In this document: positions 23,889 to 32,957 of the stretch, piece after piece | How positions within the stretch are numbered: the stretch's first letter is position 1 | How the letters are laid out: each line of letters opens with the position of its first letter | Origin: Lachnospiraceae bacterium | GTDB taxonomy: Bacteria; Bacillota; Clostridia; Lachnospirales; Lachnospiraceae | Direction of reading: 5' to 3' | Assembly (NCBI GenBank): GCA_016301965.1 | Contig: JAEDOO010000003.1 | Coordinates: forward strand, 1 to 49,587 | Length of the DNA stretch: 49,587 bases | Made by a program: the position numbers and the translations under genes | The notes under the pieces: generated by a model | Told to the model about the DNA's origin: nothing | Databases searched by the model: none | What the model saw: only the letters and a program-made list of their open reading frames with translations

Positions 23889-24311
23889 TCAGTATCCCCA
23901 GGTCTTTATTTCCCACTCGCCACCTGTGTTTCGTACCAGAATCCACTCCCAGTTTTTGTAAGCGGATCCTGCATTAAGACTTTTGTCTCCTCCGGATCTG
24001 CCAACCTCAAAATCAGACAGAAGCACAATAGCATCGTCCGCATGATACTGAGTTTTCCAGTCCTCCTGTTCCAGCTTACAGATATTCTCATCATACCAGA
24101 GCTTTGTCAGCGTACAGTCCTGAAAGGATTTCCGAAATTCTTTCTTCACTGCCGCCATAGCACTTTCAATCTCCTCAGCAGTAAAAAGATCAGAATCTCC
24201 GATCTTTTCTATCACCTGCTTTGTATCCCCCCTGTCGATGAAGAGTGCTCCCAGGATGACCAATATCGCAGCCAGGATGGCCAGTGAGATAAGGATGACT
24301 CTTTTTCGCAT
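23889..24311 (-). CDS. Hypothetical membrane-anchored protein, 140 aa
   Basis: Not assigned to a family. An N-terminal basic stretch and hydrophobic helix (RKRVILISLAILAAILVILG) form a signal anchor. The remaining 110 residues are soluble and likely extracellular, beginning with a helix that includes FTAEEIESAMAAVKKEF and ending in strands (DDAIVLLSDFEV, WEWILVRNTGGEWEIKTWGY). This layout, a TAEEIESAM helix plus a final IKTWGY strand, recurs in small lipoprotein-like proteins of Clostridia related to the cystatin/NTF2-like DUF4829 class; that placement is tentative. Confidence 0.65.
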   Translation of the reverse strand: MRKRVILISLAILAAILVILGALFIDRGDTKQVIEKIGDSDLFTAEEIESAMAAVKKEFRKSFQDCTLTKLWYDENICKLEQEDWKTQYHADDAIVLLSDFEVGRSGGDKSLNAGSAYKNWEWILVRNTGGEWEIKTWGY

Positions 24312-24418
24312 GTCCTTATCCCCCCTTATTATTTTCCCCGATAATATTTTATCACGCTTTTGTCCATTGTCGACAGAAAAAATGCAGTTTTTTTATTTAC
24401 CTGCCCGAGGATGCTTTC

Positions 24419-24448
24419 TTGATTTGTTCAGATAGTGTACAATACAAT
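24419..24448 (+). promoter_or_regulatory. Candidate promoter of the glycosyltransferase-MarR gene
   Basis: TTGATT (24419-24424), 18 nt, TACAAT (24443-24448). A copy of the CTGTTCWGAACAG-type repeat (24457-24484) lies in the transcribed leader. Confidence 0.5.
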
Positions 24449-24539
24449 GTAGGAAATTGTTCAGAACAGGCCGAATCACTTGCTGATGAGGCCCTAAGAA
24501 CATGATACTACTATGTTTTGAAAAGGAGTGTTTGTGACC

Positions 24540-25844
24540 ATGTGCCCGATGGTAACGATTATCGTACCGGTATATAATGCCGAAAAAACACTGCGACGCT
24601 GCATTGACAGCGTTCTTGATCAGGAATTCAGTGACTTTGAGCTTCTGCTTGTCAATGATGGCAGCAAAGACAGCTCCGGCTCGATCTGTCAGGAATACGC
24701 ACAGAAGGATTCCCGCATCCGCCTTCTGGACAAACCAAATACCGGAGTCTCTGACTCCCGCAATCAGGCGATCTCATTGGCAAGAGGGACCTATCTTCAG
24801 TTTCTGGACAGTGATGACTGGATCACCCCCAATGCCACAAAGCTGTTTGTGGAAGCAGCAGAGAAATATCACTGTGATATGGTAATTTCGGACTTTTACC
24901 GGGTGTCCGGGGAGCGGGTGTCCCCCAAGGGTGATATTGATGAGGATTGTGTACTGACTCTGGAGGAATTTGCCTCCCATATGATTGAGAATCCGGCTGA
25001 CTTCTATTACGGTGTTCTATGGAATAAACTGTATCGCCGGGATATTATCGAAAAACATCAGCTGCGTATGAACAATGAGATCAGCTGGTGTGAAGATTTT
25101 ATGTTTAATCTGGAATACATGCGCTACTGCAATGTATTTTTCGCGCTGAAAGTTCCTGTTTACTATTATGTAAAAACCAAGGGTTCTCTGGCCAGCCAGG
25201 GCGGCAACATTTCCAAAGCCATTAAGATGAAGCTGATGGTTTTTGATTACTATAATAATTTTTACAAGCATGTTTTTACGGAAGAGGACTATGAGAAAAA
25301 TCAGCTGCAGGTCTACCGTTTTCTGCTGGATGCCGCTTCTGACGGGGCTGTACCGCCTTCTATCCTTCCCGGCACTAAAAAGCTTGGGGAAGAACGAAGC
25401 CGTGCCATCACCGCCACCCTCTCCGGTGAAGGAATACAGAACGAACAGTACCGAAGCCGGAAGCTTCTGGATTATTACCTTGAACCTCTGGCTCAGAAAA
25501 ATAATCTGACCCTTGAGGAGATCCGTCTTATGTTTGATCTGGCTCAGCCTCACTGCAGCACCACGCTGAAAGAACTGGCCGATTTCACCCAGATGACGCC
25601 AAGGCACCTGAGCGGTCTTTTGCAGAAGCTTACCAGAAAGGCGCTTCTCAAGGCCGAAAGTCATCGGGGCGGACGTCAGCTTTCTCTCAGTTTTCTGCCG
25701 GCCGGGGAGATGCTTCTTGAAGAGCTGGCTCAGGTACAGAGCAATTATGAAAAAGCCTGTTTTGATGGTTTTACTGAGGAGGAACTGGTTCAGTATGGCT
25801 GTCTTTCTGATAAGATCAAGCAAAATATTCTGAAACGGTTGTAA
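24540..25844 (+). CDS. GT2 glycosyltransferase fused to a MarR-like winged-helix domain
   Basis: About 434 aa. The ribosome-binding site AAGGAG ends at 24528; the ATG at 24540 or the GTG at 24534 are the likely starts. Residues about 4-215 are a GT-A glycosyltransferase family 2 domain: VTIIVPVYNAEKTLRRCIDS, LLLVNDGSKDSSG, GVSDSRNQAI, and the metal-binding DSDD at 90-93. Residues about 300-434 match a MarR-type regulator: LTLEEIRLMFDLAQ, STTLKELADFTQMTPRHLSG, a wing with HRGGRQLSLSFLPAGEMLLEE, and the family-typical last helix (GFTEEELVQYGCLSDKI). The frame is continuous, so this is a true fusion. No transmembrane helix is seen. It could sense a sugar nucleotide or glycan state and control genes; this is inference. 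Confidence 0.82.
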   Translation: MCPMVTIIVPVYNAEKTLRRCIDSVLDQEFSDFELLLVNDGSKDSSGSICQEYAQKDSRIRLLDKPNTGVSDSRNQAISLARGTYLQFLDSDDWITPNATKLFVEAAEKYHCDMVISDFYRVSGERVSPKGDIDEDCVLTLEEFASHMIENPADFYYGVLWNKLYRRDIIEKHQLRMNNEISWCEDFMFNLEYMRYCNVFFALKVPVYYYVKTKGSLASQGGNISKAIKMKLMVFDYYNNFYKHVFTEEDYEKNQLQVYRFLLDAASDGAVPPSILPGTKKLGEERSRAITATLSGEGIQNEQYRSRKLLDYYLEPLAQKNNLTLEEIRLMFDLAQPHCSTTLKELADFTQMTPRHLSGLLQKLTRKALLKAESHRGGRQLSLSFLPAGEMLLEELAQVQSNYEKACFDGFTEEELVQYGCLSDKIKQNILKRL

Positions 25845-25876
25845 ATGGTGTCATATCTGTAATAAAACTGTATGAC

Positions 25877-25925
25877 AAAAAGAGTCTCGCCCTCTGCGAA
25901 AGCTGCAGAAAGCGAGACTCTTTTT
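25877..25925. terminator. Bidirectional terminator between glycosyltransferase and hsp20
   Basis: AAAAAGAGTCTCGC (25877-25890) and GCGAGACTCTTTTT (25912-25925) form a perfect 14-bp stem with T tracts in both directions, serving both convergent genes. Confidence 0.9.
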
Positions 25926-25959
25926 CCTTATATTATGAGATCAGATGAAGCTTGGTTAT

Positions 25960-26391
25960 TTATCCCTCGATGGAGATGTAGTTCGGTGTTTCTACCTTCG
26001 GTTTGGCATCTTTTTTGGGGATGCTGAGTTTGAGGACGCCGTTTTCGAATTTGGCTTTGATGTCCTGCTGGGTGACGTCTTCTCCTACGTAGAAGCTTCT
26101 GGAGCAGGTGCCGCTGTAGCGTTCTTTGCGGATATATTTGCCTGCTTTATCTTTTTCGTCGTTGTTCTGGCTGGTGCTGGCGGTGATGGTCAGGTAGCCT
26201 TCTTTCAGTTCTGCTTTGACGTCTTTCTTTTCAAATCCCGGAAGGTTCATGCTGACCTCGTAACCGGTCTCTGTCTCTTCCACATCGGTCTGCATCAGGC
26301 CGTTGGTGGAGTAGTTCGCTGTAACGTGGGTCTTCGGGAATTCAAAGAAATCATCCATAAATGTGTTTCCAAAAATACTAGGCATTAACAT
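25960..26391 (-). CDS. Small heat-shock protein Hsp20
   Basis: 143-aa alpha-crystallin-type chaperone that holds unfolded proteins. The N-terminal region (PSIFGNTFMDDFFEFP) is followed by an alpha-crystallin domain from about residue 38 to 135: VEETETGYEVSMNLPGFEKK, AELKEGYLTITAS, RKERYSGTCSRSFYVG and FENGVLKLSIPK. A short C-terminal tail follows. AAGGAG lies upstream of the ATG. Expression is controlled by a perfect CIRCE operator over the promoter. Confidence 0.95.
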   Translation of the reverse strand: MLMPSIFGNTFMDDFFEFPKTHVTANYSTNGLMQTDVEETETGYEVSMNLPGFEKKDVKAELKEGYLTITASTSQNNDEKDKAGKYIRKERYSGTCSRSFYVGEDVTQQDIKAKFENGVLKLSIPKKDAKPKVETPNYISIEG

Positions 26392-26456
26392 AAGTCATAT
26401 CTCCTTTCATACTAAGAGCAGATCATTTATTATTTCTGTTCCCTTGTTCTATAAGA

Positions 26457-26498
26457 GTTATAACACTTTTATTAGCACTCGTCAATACCGAGTGCTAA
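26457..26498 (-). promoter_or_regulatory. CIRCE operator and promoter of hsp20
   Basis: TTAGCACTC (26472-26480), nine bases, GAGTGCTAA (26490-26498): the full CIRCE consensus with no mismatch. The minus-strand promoter TTGACG (26480-26485), 17 nt, TATAAC (26457-26462) overlaps it, so HrcA repressor should block it at normal temperature. Confidence 0.92.
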
Positions 26499-26529
26499 TA
26501 ACTTTTGTGAAGTTTCTGTGAACGCCATT

Positions 26530-28710
26530 TTATGATTCACATGCTCTGAATCTGAACTGATAAGCGGCAAGATCTTTCATGGCCGGTACGATGGGGATTC
26601 CGCCCTGCATAAGAGCTGCTCCCTGATACTTGTTTCCGTTCTGGTCTTCGTAGATCAGTTCCGGATTTAGTCCTGCGGCTTTCACGTAGTTGACGGCCAT
26701 ATTGGCATGATTTTCCAGTATCACTGCCGTAAGCAAACATTCTTTTTTATCCTTGGACACGATGTTCCAGGCTGCGAAGCTGTCCCGGAAGGGATCGGAC
26801 AGCCGGTAGTAATCTCCGGAGAAGATCAGCGGCTGCAGTTCTTTATACGTACCGATCTGCTCTCTGACCTGCTGTTTTTCTTCTTCAGAAAGCAGAGCCG
26901 GGTTCAGTTCGTAACCAAAGGTTCCGGCCATAGCCACCAGTCCTCTGACCTCGAAGGGGGTGATTCGGCCGGTCTGGTGGTTCGGTACTGCGGAAACGTG
27001 GGAACCCACGGTGGATACCGGATAGAAGAAAGAGGTACCGTACTGAATACGCAGCCGGTCAAGGGCATCGGTATTGTCACTGCACCAGATCTGAGGCGTA
27101 TAGGCCATCATTCCGGTATCAAACCGTCCGCCGCCGCCGCTGCAGCCCTCGATCAGGAGATCGGGATAGCTTTTTTGCAACCGTCCCAGAAAATCGTACA
27201 GACCGGTCATATAGTCATACAGGATCTTTCCCGGCAAATTGACAGCGGAAGCTATATCCGCCAGACTGCGGTTCATGTCCCATTTTAAATAAGTAATGTT
27301 TCCCTGATCCAGTACGCTGCAGATCTGCGTATAGATTTCTTCTCTGACATCGGCTCTGGATAAATCCAGCACCAGCTGGTTGCGGGAACGGATGGGTGAA
27401 CGACCCGGCACCTGAAGTGCCCAGTCCGGATGGGCCCGGTACAGGTCACTGTCCTCGGAGATCATTTCCGGTTCTACCCAGATACCGAAATCTATGCCCA
27501 GTGCATTGATTTTTTCGATCATCTTTCCCAGGGTACAGCCAAGTTTCTGTTCATTAACCTGCCAGTCACCGAGACCGCTGTTGTCGTCATCGCGCTTACC
27601 GAACCAGCCATCGTCCATAACCAAAAGATCAATGCCAAGCTCTGCCGCTTCCTTAGCCAGCGCCACGATGGTGTCACCGGTAAAATCAAAATAGGACGCC
27701 TCCCAGCTGTTTAACAGCACCGGACGTTTCATGGTTTTGCTTTTTGGCGGCAGCACATGGTCACGGATAAAATCATGGTAGATCCGGGAGAGTTTTCCAA
27801 ATCCCAGACTACTGTAGGCATGGATACACTCCGGCAGTTCCAGACTTTCTCCCGGCTGCAGCGGATAGGCCAGCAGCTCATCGGAAATCCCCAGCACCAT
27901 TCTGGTCTGGTCAAACTGATCCTTTTCTACTTCTGCTGTAAATCCGCCGCTGTAGGACAACAGGGCACCATAGACACTTCCGCTCTTTTCCGTTGCGGAG
28001 GGCTCGCACAGAAGCATTCCCGGATTGTGCTGGTGACTGGATGTACCGCGACGGCTGCCGATCACCATACTGGTATGCTTTACCGGCAGACGTTCCAGAT
28101 TGCGTTCCATGGCATGACGACCCTGGAAATGCACCAGGTCAAAGTCACCACCGATAAAATCGAGTACGGAGCTGGCCGCTTTGCGGACAATGAGTTCTGC
28201 CTCTCCCGCATTTGTTATGGTTACGCTTTTGGTGATAACATCTTTAGCCGCAAAAACACCGTAATACAATGTTACCTTCATCCCGTTTACTGTATCCCGC
28301 AGAACGATCTTAAGAGTATCTGCCTCCGTATCTTCTGCATAGGCGCTGGGGAGACGGTTCAGGCGATATTTTCCGGAGCAGATTTCATGAGAATCGTATA
28401 CCAGACTGCTGGCTATGGTTTTATCCGGATTTTCCGTCCAGAGAGCCACATTGCGGTAATCTCCGCTTCCCCAGTAAGGATATTCCTGGGGAAGCACGTC
28501 GAGGGAATAGGTACGGTTCTCTGCTTCTTCTGCCGGATTTCCGGAAAAACCACGGTCCAGAAAAGACAGCAGATAGTCCATATTCTGCTTTATTTTTTCG
28601 CCGTAATACAGATGCAGCAGATAGCCATATTTATCAATCTTCATCTGGTAGGCAGTATTTTTTGTTTCGATAGTAAATATTTTTGCGCAGGGATCAAAAA
28701 AAATTGCCAT
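26530..28710 (-). CDS. Alpha-galactosidase, GH36
   Basis: About 726 aa from the ATG at 28710 (AAGGAG upstream). Cytosolic enzyme that removes terminal alpha-galactose from raffinose-family sugars and melibiose. The N-terminal beta domain is followed by the (beta/alpha)8 barrel: NSWEASYFDFT, LLVMDDGWFGKRDDD, WVEPEMISEDSDLY. The catalytic nucleophile Asp is in LKWDMNRS, and the acid/base region is GCSGGGGRFD followed by CSDNTDALDRL. No signal peptide. It is the last gene of the binding protein-permease-permease-GH36 operon, consistent with uptake of intact oligosaccharides then hydrolysis inside. Confidence 0.94.
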   Translation of the reverse strand: MAIFFDPCAKIFTIETKNTAYQMKIDKYGYLLHLYYGEKIKQNMDYLLSFLDRGFSGNPAEEAENRTYSLDVLPQEYPYWGSGDYRNVALWTENPDKTIASSLVYDSHEICSGKYRLNRLPSAYAEDTEADTLKIVLRDTVNGMKVTLYYGVFAAKDVITKSVTITNAGEAELIVRKAASSVLDFIGGDFDLVHFQGRHAMERNLERLPVKHTSMVIGSRRGTSSHQHNPGMLLCEPSATEKSGSVYGALLSYSGGFTAEVEKDQFDQTRMVLGISDELLAYPLQPGESLELPECIHAYSSLGFGKLSRIYHDFIRDHVLPPKSKTMKRPVLLNSWEASYFDFTGDTIVALAKEAAELGIDLLVMDDGWFGKRDDDNSGLGDWQVNEQKLGCTLGKMIEKINALGIDFGIWVEPEMISEDSDLYRAHPDWALQVPGRSPIRSRNQLVLDLSRADVREEIYTQICSVLDQGNITYLKWDMNRSLADIASAVNLPGKILYDYMTGLYDFLGRLQKSYPDLLIEGCSGGGGRFDTGMMAYTPQIWCSDNTDALDRLRIQYGTSFFYPVSTVGSHVSAVPNHQTGRITPFEVRGLVAMAGTFGYELNPALLSEEEKQQVREQIGTYKELQPLIFSGDYYRLSDPFRDSFAAWNIVSKDKKECLLTAVILENHANMAVNYVKAAGLNPELIYEDQNGNKYQGAALMQGGIPIVPAMKDLAAYQFRFRACES

Positions 28711-28768
28711 ATCTAACCTTCTCCTTCTGTGTCCGTTCTCTATTTTCACGGATAACTTTTTTATATTA

Positions 28769-29611
28769 CTACTTCACAGCACCGTTTACCACACCGTTTA
28801 AGATCTGTTTCTGACAGATCACATAGAAGATCAGGATCGGGATCAGAGACAGCAGGTAGGAAGCAAATGCCAGGTTATAGTTTGTCCCAAACTGAGACTG
28901 GAAGTTCAGCTGTGCCAGCGGCAATGTATTGGTACCGGAGCCTGCCATGATGACCAAAGGAGTCATGACATCGTTCCACACGGCCAGTGCCGTGATAACA
29001 GCAACGGTAGCATGCATCGGCTTCATGATGGGGAAAATAATGCTCCAGTACGTTTTCCAGGTAGAAGCGCCGTCCACTCTGGCTGCCTCCTCCAGTGCTG
29101 TGGGGATGTTCACCAGATAGCCGGAGTACAGCAGGATATTCATGGGCATATAGAAAACCACATACAGAAGGATCACACCCACCCAGTTGCCCAGATGCAT
29201 CACTGCCGTCTGTTTTGCCAGAGGCATCATCAGGATAGCGAAGGGAACGAACATACCGCTGACGATGAACAGATAGATAAAATTGTAAAATTTACTTTTC
29301 GCTCTGGTTCTTCCCAGCACATAACCGATCATGGAATGAAGCAGAATACATAATACAATGGTAATACTGGTGATCAGCAAGCTGTATCCCAGGGAATGCC
29401 AGAAATCTGTGATCTCCATAGCCTGACGGAAATTGTCAAGACTCCAGGTTTTCGGCAGGGAAAGAATACCGCTGATGGTCGTTGTCATATCCGAAGGATT
29501 CTTAAAAGCGATCACGATGGTCATATACAGCGGAAAAATAATGGTGGACAGGCCAAGGATCAGAAGTATCATCACCGGCCAGTTAGCTTTTATATTTTCT
29601 TTCGCTTTCAT
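28769..29611 (-). CDS. Sugar ABC transporter permease (MalG type)
   Basis: 280-aa carbohydrate permease of the CUT1 class with six hydrophobic segments and the EAA loop (EEAARVDGASTWKTYWSIIFPIM). It begins overlapping the stop of the partner permease (TAATG), a sign of translational coupling. With the MalF-type partner it forms the pore for alpha-galactosides. No ATPase gene is in the operon, as is common in Firmicutes that use a shared MsmK/MsiK ATPase encoded elsewhere. Confidence 0.93.
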   Translation of the reverse strand: MKAKENIKANWPVMILLILGLSTIIFPLYMTIVIAFKNPSDMTTTISGILSLPKTWSLDNFRQAMEITDFWHSLGYSLLITSITIVLCILLHSMIGYVLGRTRAKSKFYNFIYLFIVSGMFVPFAILMMPLAKQTAVMHLGNWVGVILLYVVFYMPMNILLYSGYLVNIPTALEEAARVDGASTWKTYWSIIFPIMKPMHATVAVITALAVWNDVMTPLVIMAGSGTNTLPLAQLNFQSQFGTNYNLAFASYLLSLIPILIFYVICQKQILNGVVNGAVK

Positions 29612-30480
29612 TACAGCTGTTCCTCCTTCTTACTGGAAAATCTCATCTGCAGCACGGAGATGGTCACGATAACGATAAAGAATACCACGGCGTTGGCACT
29701 CTGGAAACCGAACTGTCCGCCGGACATACCGTTTTTATAGATCAGGTAAGAAATAGATTCTGTGCTCTGTGCAGGGCCACCCTGAGTCAAAGCCATGATC
29801 TGATCAAATACCATCAGGAAGTTTTTGACACTCAGTACCATATTGATGGTGAAGAACGGAATGATCAGCGGGAAGGTCAGATTTTTGAATCTGGCCCATC
29901 CTGTGGCGCCATCCAGATCACCGGCCTCGTATACCTCTTCCGGCACTGTCTGCAGACCGGAAATATAGATGATCGTATTCATGGCGATAGCCTGCCATGC
30001 ACAGACAACCAGTACACCGATCCAGGCCGTCTTGGTATTGGAAAGAATGCTGGTGCTCAAAGCGTCTGCACCCAGCATCTGGAAGAATGCAGGCATGATA
30101 TAGGTAAAGAAGTAATTGAAAATATAACCGACAACCAGAGATCCGAGAATATTCGGCAGGAAATAGGCTGCGCGGAAAAAGCTTTTTGCGCGGATCTGGC
30201 TGTTTAAAGCCAGCGCCAGGATCAGGCTGATCACGTTGACTACGATGGTAGAACAGATGGCCAGCTTGATGGTAAACAGATAGGATTTGCCTACACGGAG
30301 ATCCTGGAAAAGATCAATATAGTTTCTAAGTCCCACATAATCGTAGCTTCCAAAGCCTCTGGAATTGGTAAAGCTGTAGATCACACCCTGGATCAGCGGG
30401 ATCGTATTAAAACAGATGAACAATGCCAGGATCGGCAGCGTCATCAAAAGATATGTGCGTTTTTTCTCATTTTTCATCAC
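29611..30480 (-). CDS. Sugar ABC transporter permease (MalF type)
   Basis: 289-aa CUT1 permease with six hydrophobic segments, an extracytoplasmic loop and an EAA motif (EEVYEAGDLDGATGWARFKNLTFPLI). It lies 11 bp after the binding-protein gene and overlaps the MalG-type gene. It pairs with it in oligosaccharide import. Confidence 0.93.
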   Translation of the reverse strand: MMKNEKKRTYLLMTLPILALFICFNTIPLIQGVIYSFTNSRGFGSYDYVGLRNYIDLFQDLRVGKSYLFTIKLAICSTIVVNVISLILALALNSQIRAKSFFRAAYFLPNILGSLVVGYIFNYFFTYIMPAFFQMLGADALSTSILSNTKTAWIGVLVVCAWQAIAMNTIIYISGLQTVPEEVYEAGDLDGATGWARFKNLTFPLIIPFFTINMVLSVKNFLMVFDQIMALTQGGPAQSTESISYLIYKNGMSGGQFGFQSANAVVFFIVIVTISVLQMRFSSKKEEQL

Positions 30481-30491
30481 GGGCTGCCTCC

Positions 30492-31775
30492 TTATTCATT
30501 TCCATGCTCTGCTTCGTAATCCTGAACCATCTTGATGATATCGCGGTTATATCTGATCCAGTTCGTATCGAAGGTGTCGAGGAATTTGTCTGTATCCTTT
30601 TCGATCAGGTAGGTCTGCAGAAGGGCATCCACTGCCATCTCCGAAGGATAATAGTGATCCTGATAGTCCGACATGTTGCCGGCCTTGATGTACTCGCTCA
30701 TACCATCCAGCATGGGAGCCAGCTTGAAGTCACCCTGTTTGCAGGGAATGGCATTCTGATCGTCGATGTACTGCTGCAGATTCTCGTCCGCCAGCAGGAA
30801 ATCCAGCACCTCATAGGCTGCCTCTTTGTTTTCGCAGGCTGCAGTCACACAGAACTGAAGGTCGATACCGGAGTTCAGGGTATTCTCCTCTTTGGTGTCT
30901 CCTGCCGGAAATACAAAGGAATCAATGTTCATATCCGGATTTACCGACTTGATCTGAGGTACAGCGTAGCTTCCGATGGTGTACATGGCAGATTCACCGT
31001 TGGCAAAGGCTGTACAGGCATCGTTGTAACCGTAGGCAAAGGGATCGGACTGACCGTACTGCAGGATCTGGAGATACTTTTCAGCGGTCTCACGGTACTG
31101 CTCGGTAAACGTGGATTCGCCGCGGTTCACCTGTCTTGCCGCGTCAGCGTCCGCCAGATCTACCGCCATGGCATTCCAGGGTGCCAGACAGGTCCAGGTA
31201 TCCTTAAAGCCAAAGTAAAACGGCTGTTCTCCGTCTGCTTTGATCTGCTCACACAGATCCAGAAGCTCCTGCCAGGTATTGGGAATCTGCCAGCCGTGTT
31301 CCTCGAACATGTCCCTGTTGTACAGGATACCGGCTGCATTGGCCACATAGGGTACCGCAAAGTTTCCCTCCACCGGAACCAGCTCAAGTGCCTCATCGAT
31401 GGCTATATAGGCCGGTGTAATGTCTTTGAGCCCCTCATAGTCTGACACATCCGCCAGAATCTCCGCATCCACATAGTAGGAATAGTTGATGTCACCGCCG
31501 ATACCGATGATATCCGGATAATCCTCACGGATAAACCGTGTTCTCAGGATCGTGGAAGCATCGTTGGGAGAGTTGATGGTCAGATGAATGTTGTCATGAG
31601 ACTCATTAAAGGCTTTTTCAACCTTTTCAAAATAGTTGGCTGCTTCCGGCTTATACTGTACGATTTCGATCTCTGTCACACCTTCTTTTGCGGAGCTTCC
31701 ACAACCCGTAAAAGATACAGCGCCCAGGACAACGCATCCAGCATATAGCAGGTTTTTTGCATGTTTTCCTTTCAT
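30492..31775 (-). CDS. Sugar-binding lipoprotein of the alpha-galactoside transporter
   Basis: 427-aa extracellular solute-binding protein family 1 member. The lipoprotein signal (KHAKNLLYAGCVVLGAVSF, lipobox FTGC) is followed by a binding fold (EIEIVQYKPEAANYFEKVEK, ANAAGILYNRDMFEEHGWQI, FANGESAMYTIGSYAVPQIK). It captures sugar outside the membrane for the two permeases. It is the first gene of the operon, with a promoter carrying AraC-type operator half-sites. Raffinose/melibiose-type specificity is inferred from the GH36 gene. Confidence 0.93.
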   Translation of the reverse strand: MKGKHAKNLLYAGCVVLGAVSFTGCGSSAKEGVTEIEIVQYKPEAANYFEKVEKAFNESHDNIHLTINSPNDASTILRTRFIREDYPDIIGIGGDINYSYYVDAEILADVSDYEGLKDITPAYIAIDEALELVPVEGNFAVPYVANAAGILYNRDMFEEHGWQIPNTWQELLDLCEQIKADGEQPFYFGFKDTWTCLAPWNAMAVDLADADAARQVNRGESTFTEQYRETAEKYLQILQYGQSDPFAYGYNDACTAFANGESAMYTIGSYAVPQIKSVNPDMNIDSFVFPAGDTKEENTLNSGIDLQFCVTAACENKEAAYEVLDFLLADENLQQYIDDQNAIPCKQGDFKLAPMLDGMSEYIKAGNMSDYQDHYYPSEMAVDALLQTYLIEKDTDKFLDTFDTNWIRYNRDIIKMVQDYEAEHGNE

Positions 31776-31804
31776 AGTACTCTTCTCCTTTTTTTGATAA
31801 TCTG

Positions 31805-31912
31805 ATTATAACACCCAAAATGCTTGCTATAAATGGTGTATTTCCAGCATTTTTATATCTTTTTTCCACTTTTTGGCCATATATTGAAAATCATCCGGCA
31901 TTTTGGTATATT
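31805..31912. promoter_or_regulatory. Divergent promoters with three GCATTTTGG-type operator half-sites
   Basis: Minus-strand promoter of the binding protein: -10 TATAAT (31805-31810) with a poor -35, the site CCAAAATGC (31815-31823) lying over the -35 zone, and a second half-site GCATTTT at 31847-31853. Plus-strand araC promoter: TTGAAA (31884-31889), 17 nt, TATATT (31907-31912), with a third site GGCATTTTGG (31897-31906) between -35 and -10. The layout fits activation of the transporter operon and self-repression of the regulator. Confidence 0.65.
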
Positions 31913-31938
31913 TGTTTAAAAAGGCATGGAGGCAGGTC

Positions 31939-32787
31939 ATGAGCGAAGTATTATTTCAGGTATTTCCAAGTGAAAATTTTATCGATCTGGGACTGTATCA
32001 GTTTGGCTGGGAACAGTGCGATCCCAGTCATTCCTTCGGGCCCACGGCCCGCAACCATTATCTGTTTCACTATATCATTTCCGGCACCGGCACATTATAT
32101 GCCATGAACTCCAAGGGTGTATCTGTAGAGTACTCTGTGAAAAGCGGACAGGGCTTTATGATCTTTCCCGGACAGATCTGCACCTATATTTCCGATCAGG
32201 AGCATCCCTGGGAATATACCTGGATCGAATTTGACGGACTCCGTGCCCGGGAAATCGTGGAACTGGCCGGTCTGTCACTCAATCAGCCGGTATACCGGGC
32301 CAGATTCAAGGATATTGCGCTGGAAATGAAAGAAGAAATGCTGTATATCGCCAACCACGGAAAGTCTTCTCCTTTCCACCTGATCGGCCATCTGTATCTG
32401 TTTATCGATGCCCTTGTGCGCTCCTCCCGGGAGACAAAGGTTACCAAAGGGAACTCTCTGCAGGATTTCTATATTAAGGAAGCCATCTCCTTTATCGAAC
32501 AGAATTTTCAGAACGATATCTCCGTGGAAGATATTGCTGATTTCTGCGGTCTGAATCGAAGCTATTTCGGAAAGATCTTTCGGGAAAATATAGGAAAAAC
32601 GCCGCAGGAATTTCTGATTGCCTACCGGATGTCCAAGGCAACGGAGCTTCTGCGGCTGACGACGCTGTCCATTGGAGATATCGCCAACGCTGTGGGATAT
32701 GTGAATCCGCTGCACTTTTCCCGGGCATTTAAGAATGTGTATGGGTGTTCTCCTCGGGAGTGGCGGGGAGCGCATGTGATGGGGTGA
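31939..32787 (+). CDS. AraC-family regulator of the alpha-galactoside operon
   Basis: About 282 aa from the ATG at 31939 (GGAGG, 6 nt spacing). The N-terminal cupin-like sugar-sensing domain (about 1-150; HYIISGTGTLYAMNS, SGQGFMIFPGQICTYISD) is followed by two helix-turn-helix motifs (about 180-280): ISVEDIADFCGLNRSYFGKIF and LSIGDIANAVGYVNPLHFSRAF. It is of the MsmR/RafR type and divergently transcribed from the binding protein-permease-GH36 operon, whose promoter it likely activates when alpha-galactosides are present. Confidence 0.92.
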   Translation: MSEVLFQVFPSENFIDLGLYQFGWEQCDPSHSFGPTARNHYLFHYIISGTGTLYAMNSKGVSVEYSVKSGQGFMIFPGQICTYISDQEHPWEYTWIEFDGLRAREIVELAGLSLNQPVYRARFKDIALEMKEEMLYIANHGKSSPFHLIGHLYLFIDALVRSSRETKVTKGNSLQDFYIKEAISFIEQNFQNDISVEDIADFCGLNRSYFGKIFRENIGKTPQEFLIAYRMSKATELLRLTTLSIGDIANAVGYVNPLHFSRAFKNVYGCSPREWRGAHVMG

Positions 32788-32957
32788 TGTGGCTAAGGCA
32801 ACTTGTATGTATCTGCGTGTGGTCAGTAATATACTGGTTGCTTTTTTTGTGCCGCGGACATATACTTATTATATATTTTATATATAATATATTTGTTCGA
32901 GCAGCCGGGGGACGTGCTCTCACCTATCCTGAAATCTGGCATGAGGGGGGGATTATT

